64,000 nucleotides of DNA from positions 375,082,707-375,146,706 of the forward strand of contig JAVHZZ010000001.1 in the NCBI GenBank assembly GCA_036250195.1, written 5' to 3'. The stretch's first letter is position 1. Every line of letters begins with the position of its first letter. Both the position numbers and the translations under genes were made by a program. This stretch comes from Mixophyes australis (Eukaryota; Chordata; Amphibia; Anura; Limnodynastidae). The notes below the pieces were generated by a model. The model was not told where the DNA came from, searched no databases, and saw only the letters and a program-made list of their open reading frames with translations. Positions 22,670-32,960 of the stretch are shown piece by piece.

Positions 22670-23585
22670 ACACTACACTTGAAAGCTTGAGCCTTTAAAT
22701 GAAAAAGTCATTCTTCATTGCACGAATATTTGCAACAGGGACAGTTTTTTTGTTAACAAAGTCAACAAATAACACTTCGGCCCTCTCTGTCTTTCACATA
22801 CTTGATGGGATCTCAATGATAAATGCTCTGTACCATGGTCGTCTAAAACAAGAGGTATTGACGTGCTTGAACTACTGTAGTGTTTATAACTTATAAACAC
22901 TACATTTGAAAGCTTGAGCCTTTAAATGAAAAAGTCACTCTTCATTGCACGAATATTTGCAACAGGGACAATTTTTTGGTTAACAAAGTCAACAAATAAC
23001 ACTTCAACGCTGTCTTTCTTTCACATACTTGATGGGATCTCAATGATGAATGCTCTGTACCATGGTCGTCTAAAACAAGAGGTATTGACGTGCTTGAACT
23101 ACTGTAGTATTTATAAGTTATAAACACTACACTTGAAAGCTTGAGCCTTTAAATGAAAAAGTCACTCTTCATTGCACGAATATTTGCAACAGGGACAATT
23201 TTTTGGTTAACAAAGTCAACAAATAACACTACAACGCTGTCTGTCTTTCACATACTTGATGGGATCTCAATGATGAATGCTCTGTACCATGGTCGTCTAA
23301 AACAAGAGGTATTGACGTGCTTGAACTACTGTAGTGTTTATAAGTTATAAACACTACACTTGAAAGCTTGAGCCTTTAAATGAAAAAGTCACTCTTCATT
23401 GCACGAATATTTGCAACAGGGACAATTTTTTGGTTAACAAAGTCAACAAATAACACTACGACGCTGTCTGTCTTTCACATACTTGATGGGATCTCAATGA
23501 TGAATGCTCTGTACCATGGTTGTCTAAAACAAGAGTTATTGACGTGCTATAACTACTGTAGTTTTTATAAATTATAAACACTACA
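22664..23585. repeat. 227-bp tandem array in hAT-B
   Basis: Four units at exactly 227-bp spacing, with ATG landmarks at 22699, 22926, 23153 and 23380. Each contains GAAAGCTTGAGCCTTTAAATG and a 65-codon frame starting MKKS, with 'RIFATGTIF' and 'HILDGIS'. A TTATAAGTTATAA palindrome sits at each junction. The repeated frame reflects recent amplification and is not taken as a gene. Confidence 0.95.
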
Positions 23586-24209
23586 CTTGAAAGTTGGAGG
23601 AGGTATTGTGGCCCCGGTACCAAATTGGGTATCCACTATGCAGTCCAGATAGAGGCGTATCAGATATTAAACAATGTTGACTGTTGCTGCCAAATCATAA
23701 ATTAATGAAAATGACCTGTCATCGTCAAAAACAAGAGGTATTGACACGCTCGAACTACACCCTGTATATGCTGCAGAGGATGTAGGAGCAGGCAGCTGTG
23801 CAGTGGAATTCAGACCATTTGAAGGCGGAGGTATTGTGGCCCCAGTACCAAATTGTGTACCGGGACCACTGCACTATGCAGTCCAGAAAGCTACCTCGGT
23901 GAAACGTTTTGGACTAAAAACAATATTGTGAGGTGTGAGGTGTTCAGAATAGACTGGGAATTAGTGGAAATGATTGTTATTGAATGTTATTGAGGTTAAT
24001 AATAGCGTAGGAGTGAAAATAAACAAACAAACTTGATTTTAACACTTTTTATGTTTTTTTCAAAATAAATCCGAATCCAAAACCTTAAATCCGAACCAAA
24101 ACCTTTTCGTCAGGTGTTTTGCGAAACAAATCCGAACCCAAAACCTCAAGCAAATTCAAATCCAAAACACAAAACACGAGACACCAAAAGTGGCCGGTGC
24201 ACATCCCTG
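23586..24209. other. hAT-B 3' region
   Basis: It has two diverged copies of the 104-type unit ('gtattgtggccccggtacc', 'gtattgtggccccagtacc'), an AT-rich tail with AATCCGAATCCAAAACC, and the terminal inverted repeat. It is homologous to 21600-21944 of hAT-C. Confidence 0.8.
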
Positions 24210-24217
24210 GCCAACAT

Positions 24218-24665
24218 GTTCGAATTATGCCACACCATAGTGCCCCCAATTGATATGCCACATAGTAGCGCCCCCAGGTTCAAATTATGCCACAATAGCA
24301 CCCCCAGGTTCTAAATATGCCACACAGTAGTTCCCTAGGTTCAAATTATGCCACAATAGTGCCCTTATGTTCATATTATGCCACAATAGTGCCCTTATGT
24401 TCAAATTATGCCACAATAGCACCCCCAGGTTCAATTTATGCCCCACAGTAGCGCCCCCAGGTTCAAATTTTGCCCCACAGTAGTGACCCCAGGTTTAAAT
24501 TTTGCCTCACAGTAGCGCCCTCCAGGATCAAATTATGCTCCACAGTAGCGCCCCCAGGTTCAAATTTTGCCCCACAGTAGTGACCCTAGGTTTAAATTTT
24601 GCCTCACAGTAGTGCCCTCCAGGATCAAATTATGCCCCACAGTAGTGCCCCCAGGTTCAAAATAG
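24218..24665. repeat. GTGCCCCCAGGTTCAAATT array, right part
   Basis: About 15 units of 30 bp continue the array interrupted at 17284. Variants include GTGACCCCAGG and GCGCCCTCCAGG, some alternating, so sub-blocks have been duplicated. Confidence 0.9.
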
Positions 24666-25148
24666 TGCCAACATAGTAGTAATCAAAAATACATTGCACA
24701 TAATAAAATGTATACATACCTGATTATGGCGCTGTTCTGGGGGCTGAGCAAGGAGGGACCTGCAGCTGTCAGCTTCTGTGTGATGGGAGCACCCGCCGGC
24801 GAGCAGGAGACAGAAGAGGCTCTGAGGAAATCTGACAGCAGGAGACAGAAGAGGCATCTGGAAAGGGGGGGGGGGAGAGACAGAGCAGTGCTGGGCTGAT
24901 CCACGCGCGCGGCACTGGTAGTAAGGTGGCTGGTTCCTGGGGAGGGGCCAGCCACCCAGCAGTCAGTGAATGTCGGGGCCAGTCACTGATAGGCTAGGGC
25001 CGGCCCCTTTAACTCTGCTGTACACACTGCCTTGCCGGGACCTGACTGTCAGGTCCTGGAAGGCAGTGATAACGAATCCGAAGCGGCCCTTCTGGTCATC
25101 GGCCCTTCTGGCATTTGCCAGAACTGCCAGATGGCCAGTCCGGCCCTG
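24666..25148. other. Terminal arm of the inner element
   Basis: GC-rich arm ending in AGATGGCCAGTCCGGCCCTG. Read inverted, it matches 13604-13750 and 15130-15330 of the outer element. A short direct repeat GACAGAAGAGGC occurs at about 24807 and 24845. No gene. Confidence 0.7.
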
Positions 25149-25156
25149 ATGGTGGC

Positions 25157-25739
25157 CCAAAATTCCTCTTGTCGGCCCTGCCTGTGAGTCAAGGGGGTAG
25201 ACGTCTCCTGGTAAATAATCTAAATGCTTCCTATCTGTTTTCCATCAAACTGATGGATCACAACCAATTATATCTCACCCACCTCCATCATCCCCCTTAA
25301 TTTATATACTGTGTTATTTAAAATGAATAGAAAAGACGGATATCCAGTTACTAAAATAAAGTTAGTAAAAAAAATATTTTTCTCTGACATTTTGCTGTAG
25401 ATGGAAATACTTTTAATGCGGCCATGTGGGTTCAAATGATCATTCAATAGTTACACCTCACAATATTGTTTTTTTAGATATATGTTAGAGTTTTATTTCA
25501 TGTGGAATGATTCATGAAAATTCTGCCATTACTATTTAATTGAGGGAAAAGGGTACCTGTTAACTATATGTGTGTATGTATTCTGTTGTTGCTTTTTTGT
25601 GGGAGATTTGAAAAAAAGCAAAACATTGATTTCCTACAGTGGCGCCTGTATAATTGGTGGTATTGCTGTAGTATGGGGTGGCGTGGTGGCATCAATGTTG
25701 TAGTGTGTTTGGGGCTTAGTATTGCTAATAAGTAGGAGA
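25157..25739. other. Outer-element right arm
   Basis: Aligns inverted with 16190-16672 of the inner element. No frame. The better-preserved text of both copies could be used to estimate their divergence. Confidence 0.75.
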
Positions 25740-26095
25740 GGGTATTGCTGTAATGTGGGGTTGATGCTGGTTTCTGTAATGTGGGGGTGATGCCGGTTGC
25801 TGTAATGTGGGGGGTGATGCTGGTTGCTGTAATGTGGGGGGTGATGCTGGTTGCTGTAATGTGGGGGGTGATGCCGGATGCTGTAATATGGGGGGTCATG
25901 CTGGTTGCTGTAATGTGGGGGGTGGTGCTGAACGCTGTAATGTGGGGGGTGATGCCGGTTGCTGTAATGTGGCAGGTGATGCTGGTTGCTGGAATGGGGG
26001 TGATGTCGGTTGCTGTAATGTGGGGGGTCATGCTGGTTGCTGGAATGTGGGGGTGATGCGGGTTGCTGGAATGTGGGGGTGATTGATGTAGTATG
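25740..26095. repeat. Expanded 27-bp array
   Basis: About 13 units of GCTGTAATGTGGGGGGTGAT followed by GCTGGTT. The inner element has only about three units at the same place (16035-16115). Because 27 is a multiple of three, three plus-strand and one minus-strand frame stay open. This is not coding evidence. Confidence 0.93.
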
Positions 26096-26371
26096 AGTGT
26101 GTGTGGGGGGTTATTTATTGCTGTAATTTGGGCACTAATAATGTATTGTTATGGTATTTATTGATGTAATTGGGGTGCCAACAATGTAATGTTGGGGGTC
26201 ATTAGGAGAAAAAATTCTCACACACACACTCATACTACATCATGTTGTACTGCACCAGCAACGCACACTGCGCCAGCATCAGTGTGCAACAATATAGTGC
26301 ATGGAGCCCACAACACGTGGGCCTGTGTGCTTTAAATGCCAGGGCTGATTTTTAGTCCCAGTCCGGCCCTG

Positions 26372-26475
26372 GATAGGGATATGGTTAGGGACAGGTCTAG
26401 GGATAGGGACAGGTCTAGGGATAGGGACAGGTCTAGGGATAGAGACAGGGTTAGAGTTAGGGATAATACTGTCTA
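26372..26475. repeat. 18-bp array in hAT-A
   Basis: Four to five units of AGGGACAGGTCTAGGGAT immediately at the right insertion junction of the outer CAGGGCCGG element. The target duplication is part of it. Confidence 0.85.
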
Positions 26476-27025
26476 CATTTGAATTGCCAACCTAATAAAT
26501 ACTGTCTACAACGCAATTGATGTCCTAATAATACTGTCATTATATTGTCGACTTTATAACCTTGTCCACTCTGCTGCCCATCAATCATATTATGTCAATT
26601 CAACATAAGGTTGGGTTGGAATTCCGAAGGACAAATCCATCTTGCACCACTTTTCTTTTCTGCCACTGCTGTGTAGCAATGTTTCCTAGATGTGCTATGA
26701 ACTGCCGTGTGTTTGTGTCATTGCTCTGTCGCTTAGCATCCAGCCAGCTAGCTGCAGTCTTTGTCCGAAAGTGTATGAAAATAATATTGTGATCTGTGAG
26801 GTAGTCAACATTTACTGGAAATTACTGAAAATTAGTGTTATTGAGGTTAATAATAATGTAGAAACAAAAAAAGAGCAAAATCATATGAGTTTAGCATATT
26901 TTAGCAATTTTTTTAAAAAAATACAGATCCAAAACCAAAACACGTGAGGGTGGTTTTGCCAAAACCAAAACAACAAAATTGATCCAAAACAAATACCAAA
27001 ACACGGGGGTCCGTGAGCATCTCTA
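26476..27025. other. hAT-A 3' region
   Basis: It has decayed coding-like text without a clear domain, then 'ttattgaggttaataataatgtag' as in hAT-B and hAT-C, then AAAACCAAAAC-rich subterminal sequence and the end GAGCATCTCTA. Confidence 0.7.
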
Positions 27026-27370
27026 ATAACTAGGAGGCACTATGCAATGAATATGTGCCACTAAAATGCTCTCTGCATTATATGGCCATCACTTGGATGC
27101 TCTCTGTAGTGTATGGCAATCTCTAGGATGTTCTATGTATGGTATGGCAGCTCTTAAGATGTTCCCTGTAAAGTATAGCGGTCACTACAATGCCCTCTGC
27201 TTTGTATGATGATCAATAGAATGCAGTCTGTATTTTACACTAAGATGCTGTCTGTATTACTTGACACTCACTAGGTTGCAGTCTGTATTGTATAATAGGA
27301 TGCTCTCTGTATTAGATGGCGCTCACTAGTATGCTCTCGGTGTTGTATGGTGATCACTAGGATACTCGCA
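27026..27370. repeat. 31-bp minisatellite, right half
   Basis: About ten more diverged 31-bp units (ATGCTCTCTGTATT, GGTCACTA) resuming after hAT-A. Confidence 0.88.
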
Positions 27371-27909
27371 ATATATTTTTTTATGGCTTAACAAACCATT
27401 ATTAATACATAGTATTCATTCATTCATGTTATTGGCTGTTCATTCCTAGTACACATGTCCTGTATTGTGTTATTTACATTCATTAAGGTGTAAGAATCCT
27501 GTGTTTCACAATACAGGACACTGTGACTATCGGTTATTTTCATTTCCATACTCTATTTTTATATTGTTAAAGGGAATATATCCCCATATGTCTTTATTAT
27601 TTCATGGGAGAGTGTTCCTTAATAGAGATCTTACATGTATAGCTGTAACAGCTGGTACCCTTAGTTATTTATATAGTACGAAATGCTTCTATATTGGGAT
27701 AAAATGTCCTATTAGTTCATAGTGCGCTGCTATAAACAGCTGATCTTATTTGTAGACATAGATCTATTGCTCCTAATTATTATTGTGATGCCTAGTGCTT
27801 GTATTTGTTATTGTCTGTCATTCACATGTTACTTCATAGTACATTGGTGTTCACAGCTGATCTTATTTAAAAGCTTTAAAACAAGTGGCAGATTGACATT
27901 GGATGAGAC
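27371..27909. other. AT-rich spacer
   Basis: Two short inverted or duplicated phrases ('acagctgatcttattt' at about 27735 and 27855) but no recognisable element or gene. Confidence 0.35.
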
Positions 27910-28179
27910 CAGGGGCGAATCTAGATTTTTTTTTAGGGAGGCGATTTAGTCCCCACCCCTTTCTTACTTCTATCAATAGTGTGCTGCCTGTGACCGCACC
28001 CTATGTGCTGCTCTGTGTCGGCAGACAGGCACAGTATGCTGTCCGGCTGCTCTGTGTTTAAAACATAATCAGAGCAGTCGAGCAGGATTCTCTGTCTGCC
28101 AACATGGACCTGCACATAGAGTGTGGCAGCAAGCGGCACGGGGGGCGGCTGGACTGATGGCCCCCTGTATCCGCCACTG
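27910..28179. mobile_element. hAT-type palindromic MITE, 270 bp
   Basis: It starts CAGGGGCGAATCTAG and ends TATCCGCCACTG. The flanks are a perfect 8-bp duplication GATGAGAC (27902-27909 and 28180-28187). The core inverted repeat around GTTTAAAAC corresponds to the copy at 16788-17058 but is more decayed. Confidence 0.9.
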
Positions 28180-28187
28180 GATGAGAC

Positions 28188-29630
28188 CCCAGTAAGGATG
28201 ATCTCCCTTAGGGTAACTGGAATTCAGGCAACAGTAACAAATTACTTCAGTGCTAAACCTGGGAAATATATGTTGTTGGTTAAGCTGCACCAATGACATT
28301 ACCACTGTGTGCTGTCTCTACCTTCTTGTGTTTGCTGCACCTAATAATGCAATGCTTTGAGTACTTGTGTGTTAGGCCCGTCCACCACTGTGTGTTGTAC
28401 TGGCCTTGCCTACCACCAATGTGGCTAGGGATAACTGTGTACTATCCCCACCTACTTTTGCAGTTGATTTGGTCTTGCTTAAGTGGGGCCACTCTCATCA
28501 TTTTTTCAGGGACACTTTCAGTTCCTAATCCACCCCTGGTGATGTGTTAGTTTGTTATATACAAATAAATGGATGTGAGGTTTTGTCATATGTGATCAAA
28601 ATGAATGAGTGTGTGAAAAAGTCAAATGCAAAGGAGAACTTCTGTGTGAATAGATTGATCTTAGTAAAAACAAAACGTAAAACAGTGTCCTTAGAGCTGT
28701 AGTTGTGCAGCTAGTTTGATGAGTCCAACATGTTGCTGGATGATTGTGTGTAACAGTCTGTACATACAAGGGACATTCAGGCAGAGCAAGCACTGAATGT
28801 ACTTGGTGGAGATGTCCACAAGACTGTGATCATTGTGTCTGAGAAGTATTGGATAACCTTCACAGATATTAAGTTTCTGGAGGAAATTTATGGTGACACC
28901 TCTGTTGCTGCAATATTAATGTTCTTTGCAAAGCTTCAGTAGAAGTAGAAACCATTCCTCAGTACATTTCCAAAAGCGAGTCTCATGACTTGATGACCAA
29001 GTTTAACATCTACACAAAGTGTGGTCATTCTCAACTCACACAACCACAGAATAAAGGCTCCTTAGTGACATGACAGACCTATGTTTCCACAAGTGCACTG
29101 CAGTAGTTTACTGACAAAGCACATGAATATTTGGGGCAACATGGCAGTGTTTGCACTGGCATAGATGTAGACCCTGTTGAAGGAGAAAGGTGAATCAAGG
29201 GCAGTCCTTGCTAAATACAAAAAAATTACATGTAGCTGTGTATCAATTTTTGTACTCAAGAGTAAAAAGAATTTATTTTGTGGGATGGGAATATTTAAAT
29301 GAAATAAAAAGGTGTAACAGAATCTCCCCACTCTTTGTGAATTTCCCAGTCCTACCCCAACTATTACTCAGAACAGAATAAATTGCCACCATTGCCCCCC
29401 TCCACTCTATTTATAGACTATAAATACAGAATGCGGAAAGTACACATTTCACAGAATGCAAAAGAAGAAGTGGATCTTGAAGACTATAGTCCTCATGCTT
29501 AAAGCATATCCTAAATTGTGTACATGTTTGTAAGGTATGTTTAAAGCGCATCCTACATTACCAGGATCTGATATGTTTTTAGTGTATCAGTAGCCATGGT
29601 ACCATAAGGCCGATAAATAAATAATAAAGA
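28188..29630. other. Unassigned spacer, possibly a decayed coding relic
   Basis: Between about 28760 and 29380 short open pieces alternate between plus-strand frames, as a decayed pseudogene or transposon would show. I could not match them to a family. At 28529, CCTAATCCACCCCTG resembles a hAT-type end, but no partner end was found. Confidence 0.25.
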
Positions 29631-30200
29631 AAAACCAGCATGCCACCACTAAACAGCTTAACCAGCCCTAGTGCTGCCAGCCTAGGCTGGTACTAGCAGA
29701 ATTGGGGGGAGAAAAAGCATGGGGTCAACCCCCAAATTTACTTGTACCAGCACTATGCTTTGCCAGCCAGGGCTGGTGGCTATATAGCAGGGAAACCCAC
29801 AGTGTGGAGTCCCCCAGCCATAATTCCAAACCAACCCTAGGTTGGCCAGCACGAGGCTGCATTCTCTAGGGAGATCAGGCCCACAGAAAAATGCACATCT
29901 CCCCACCTATGTATAAGCTGAGAAGCTCTAGTGCTCTTTATGCTCCACTGGTGCAGTGGGTGTAAGTTAATTGTTGAAAAATAGATTTATTATTTTTGCA
30001 CCTGGTGCACTACATGTCCCAGAATGTCCATGATATCATTATGTATTTGCCCATGCTGGCACCTGTAGTACTATAAGTGCCAGTTTTCCTATGGCTGCCA
30101 GGGCATGCTGACACTTGGGCAACCACAAGTGCAAGCATGCCCTGGCACCGACGGCTTGATGAGACCTGTACTGCACCAGGAAAATATGTAAGTAAAACAC
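29631..30200. repeat. Two GC-richer interspersed repeat fragments
   Basis: 29640-29930 has recurrent GCCAGCCTAGGCTGG-type phrases (inverted CCAGCC/GGCTGG). 30000-30190 has 'ctgccagggcatgctg' and its near complement 'gcatgccctggca', a foldback. Both look like frog interspersed repeats from memory of such text. Boundaries are not defined. Confidence 0.4.
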
Positions 30201-30356
30201 ACATATATAAATTTATTTACAAAAAAACACCCCATTCACACCTCTCATTCACCCTCTTTATTGCTCACCTAGATTCAGCCTGACAGCCATGGCAACTCTC
30301 CATCTGTTATAGACACGTGAATCCTGGCCTTGCCCAAAAAAAAAAAAGCACAATCA

Positions 30357-30890
30357 GGGCTGCCACCAGAAATTGCAGGCCCCAGTAAAAATTTTAAATG
30401 ATCCTCTACCCAACATTTGGCTTCTGGCTCCCTCCACCTGTTCTCTCTAGCCCACCCCCTATCCCCCCATTCTCTCTATCCACCCCTCATCCTCAGTTCT
30501 ATTTAACATTTTCAGTAGGTTATCTACCTCTCTGATTCTCTTCTTCTTCTTGCTGATTTCTCTTCATTGGTAGCATTGTGACATCATTAGTTACGTCAGC
30601 GACGGTGCAGGGAGCAGGACTCCTCTCTACCTTGTCAGTGCTCTGTCTGGGAGCCTCTTTCTGGAAGATGTGCACCTGGGGGACTGGAGAAAATAGCAGC
30701 AGCGATGGTGCCCCCACATCTCAGGAGTGGAGGTGGACGCACTGCCTTTGTCAGCACCGCTGTTCCCAAATACCATACTGCAGCGCAGAGGCCACACACC
30801 CAGAAGCAGCTGCCTAGAAAGGGAGCCCACCATGTCCCTTAATTCACTGCGGAGGCTATCTCCCCTAATAAATCATTTTGGGCCCAGGGC
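30357..30890. mobile_element. Possible non-autonomous DNA element
   Basis: The left text CAGGGCTGCCACCAGAAATT and 'aggccccagt' is mirrored loosely on the right by 'tttgggcccagggctg'. No matching target duplication was found. The GC-rich interior has frames on both strands without a recognisable domain. Weak call. Confidence 0.3.
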
Positions 30891-32309
30891 TGATCATGTC
30901 ACATACTGATGTACTCCCTGTACCCCCCTGATGGTGACTCTGACCACAATACATGCCGAGGTACTAGCACACTAAGAGTTCCCGTTGGAAATGTTCTCTT
31001 AGTACAGTCATATATATAACAGGAGGGATATCCCCTGGTTTGAACTCAGGGCTATGGCCTCATGTAGAGTTGGACACAATTTATGCATAAAGCTTAAATT
31101 GTATCCTGTAATTTACTTAGAATTCTGAGCAGCACATATCTAAAGAATCACGCAACGTATGCAAAGTTCATGAGTACCTTGCAATTTTAGCACAGTATGA
31201 AAAAATATTATTTCATTTTGTAATTTGCAATTCCAGAATAACAAGAAAGTTATTCACCAGGGCTACACCATTTGCCATTAAAGGGTTAAATACACATGTT
31301 TTTTTAAGGAAAAAAATCAGATGATGTAACTCACTATTATTCCTACACCAAAATAGGTATTAAAATAGATTTTGAACCCTTTAGGGCTGGTAAAGGGTGT
31401 AGTTCAGTGAATTGCTTTTTCCAGCAGTCTGTGTTTGTATGACTGAGAAACTCCTGGACGCCTTGGCGGTCTCCCATCCATATTTCCTATACTGATAGTC
31501 TGTTATCTGGGCTACTCTAGGCATTTTTTTTTTAAAAAAGCATTGCATTATTTTATAGGAAATATATTAGCTACAAAACACGATGATATCGTACAGAAAA
31601 ATGTAAGTGAGGATGACCGTGTAGACGACATTGGTGCTGACAATGGAAATATTTTGCAATATTGATTGAGGTGATTCTAGCCTTTCTGCTGCTTTAGGCA
31701 AAGCATGAAATGATTTATTTACGTTTCCAAAAAAGTTTAATCGTAGATAAGACTATAAGCTAATATAATGTAAGCTGCATAGGACATTGGGCTAAATGTC
31801 TAACAGAACAGCTTACAAGGAGTTGCCTACCCTTCTGCTGCAACATAATATTTAGCTTATTTAACTGTACTTCTTGACACAGGGAAATATGGATTGGTCA
31901 AATCCTTTTGCAATGATTTACCTCCTTGGGGATGAGTGTCTGTTACAGGAGAGAGCAGGCATCGGTCCAGAAACAACTTATCCAAACAAGCACATGAAAC
32001 ATTCATGGGACATGCACTGAACAAAGGAAATACAGTTTTTCCATGACATGAGATTTTCTCTTCATGCTGGTTTCTCGAGGGACTATGACGTCTTAATGTA
32101 ACAAAGCTTTTCTGTTGAATACACAGTACTTGCATTCAGTATCTTGCTAAATGTATTACAATGGATGCAGGCCTACCTAAATTATTTGACTTTGCGCAAA
32201 AAGGGATTCATATAAAATTTTATGTATTTCTACAAAGAGTTGAAATGTGGTCAGATCTATCTAAGTTCCAATAAAAGACATATATATTGTCAAATTAGCA
32301 AAAGATGTA
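30891..32309. other. AT-rich spacer, no gene seen
   Basis: A 92-codon minus-strand frame (31857-32135) shows no recognisable family. Nothing else identifiable. Confidence 0.35.
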
Positions 32310-32644
32310 AGGCCTGATTCATTAAGGAAAGTTAAGTAAAAAAAAAATGAGTAAGTAGTGTCCTGCTCAAAACCATGTTACAATGCAAGGGGTGCAAATT
32401 AGTTTTTTATTTTGCACATAATTTAAATACTGGCTGTTTTTTCATGTAGCACACAAATTTCAACTTTAAATTTCAGTGTACAAATAAGCTATCATGTATT
32501 TGTGTGCTACATGAAAAAACTGACAGTATTTAACTTATGCGCAAAATGGAAAACTAATTTGCACCCCTTGAATTGTAACATGGTTTTGTCCAGGATACTA
32601 CTTACTCAAATTATTTACTTAACTTTCCTTATTGAATCAGGCCC
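32310..32644. mobile_element. GGGCCTGATTCATT-type MITE, 335 bp
   Basis: Almost the whole element is one inverted repeat with arms of about 160 bp: AGGCCTGATTCATTAAGG against the complementary right end, and AACCATGTTACAATGCAAGG against CCTTGAATTGTAACATGG. GTA flanks both sides (32307-32309 and 32645-32647), a 3-bp duplication. Confidence 0.92.
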
Positions 32645-32775
32645 GTATAGGCTCTTATGTTTTATGTATTTATTGAATATGTTATGATTCATAAAAACCA
32701 TGAAACTGTACAAAGTAAATAAATAAAGAATTAAGATATCCACAGTATGGGCAGATATCACCACTCACTAATCAA

Positions 32776-32841
32776 AGTCCGGGAGACATACCTGGATTTC
32801 CGGAGTCCCCTGGACATTCCGGGAGAGTAGGCAAGTATGGC
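32776..32841. repeat. CCGGGAGAGTAGGCAAGTATG fragment
   Basis: 'cgggagacatacctgg' and 'ccgggagagtaggcaagta' resemble the end of a common frog DNA-element family, by memory. Only one end is present. Confidence 0.35.
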
Positions 32842-32960
32842 ATACACCACATGTAACTTCCACACAATACTCACATTTTCTATGCAGTAGCACTGGAAAC
32901 TCTCTTTATTTTTTATATCTAGGTTTATGGTTAGGCATGAATTAGAGCTTTGCTAGATCT

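Larger units (their letters stand above)
17285..24209 (+). mobile_element. hAT-B transposon
   Basis: It starts TAGAGATGAGCGGGCTCGG and ends CCGGTGCACATCCCTG. It is flanked by a perfect GCCAACAT duplication (17277-17284 and 24210-24217). Its own sequence is 17285-17718 plus 21953-24209; the middle is hAT-C. Contents in order: a CTGTGCTG-rich leader, a 46-48-bp array, an N-terminal frame at 22448, a four-fold 227-bp array, then AT-rich 3' sequence with CCGAATCCAAAAC repeats. It is of the same subfamily as hAT-C and a different one from hAT-A and hAT-D, judged by the last 40 bases. Confidence 0.93.
15808..25148 (-). mobile_element. Inner CAGGGCCGGACTGG element, inverted copy
   Basis: It is flanked by a perfect 8-bp duplication ATGGTGGC (15800-15807 and 25149-25156). 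Its left terminus (CAGGGCCGGACTGGGACTAA) is the right terminus of the outer element, and its right terminus is the outer element's left one, so it sits in reverse orientation. Segment 15808-16672 aligns with the complement of 25157-26371 over nearly its whole length, for example 'cccactgtagg', 'aaaagtatttccatctacag' and 'tagattatttacc'. Without later insertions it is about 2.1 kb; it lacks the 38-bp array. No coding frame recognised. Confidence 0.88.
13604..26371 (+). mobile_element. Outer CAGGGCCGGACTGG element
   Basis: The left end is CAGGGCCGGACTGGCCATCT and the right end is the complement of CAGGGCCGGACTGGGACTAA. The flanks are GACAGGGA (13596-13603) and GATAGGGA (26372-26379), an 8-bp duplication with one mismatch, which suggests the hAT superfamily. 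Its own sequence is 13604-15807 joined to 25157-26371, about 3.4 kb. The left arm holds the 38-bp array and a GGCATAATATGAAC array; the right arm holds a 27-bp array. No transposase frame is recognisable, so it looks non-autonomous. It is interrupted at 15808 by an inverted copy of its own family. Confidence 0.85.
12591..27025 (+). mobile_element. hAT-A transposon, host of the nested cluster
   Basis: Ends are TAGAGATGCTCAGG on the left and GAGCATCTCTA on the right, forming hAT-type inverted ends. The flanks are ATTACTAG (12583-12590) and ATAACTAG (27026-27033), an 8-bp duplication with one mismatch, as expected for hAT. Its own sequence is only 12591-13603 plus 26372-27025; the rest is later insertions. 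The left part carries about three diverged units of about 110 bp (12806, 12922, 13030) ahead of a broken frame at 13078. The right part ends in AAAACC/AAAACAC-rich sequence, as in hAT-D. It belongs to the same subfamily as hAT-D (44310-46815). Confidence 0.9.

Noticed and set aside
22664..23585. CRISPR-like regular repeats
   Set aside because: Long adjacent units without spacers in a eukaryotic transposon; an ordinary tandem array.
25564..26082. Frames of 155 and 91 codons on both strands with MTPHITAT-type repeats
   Set aside because: A by-product of the 27-bp array, open in several frames at once.
13604..26371. Interleaved inverted repeats suggesting a complex rearrangement
   Set aside because: The ATGGTGGC and GAYAGGGA duplications show simple nesting of two oppositely oriented copies of one family.
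28500..28545. CCTAATCCACCCCTG as a hAT end
   Set aside because: No partner end or matching 8-bp duplication was found upstream.
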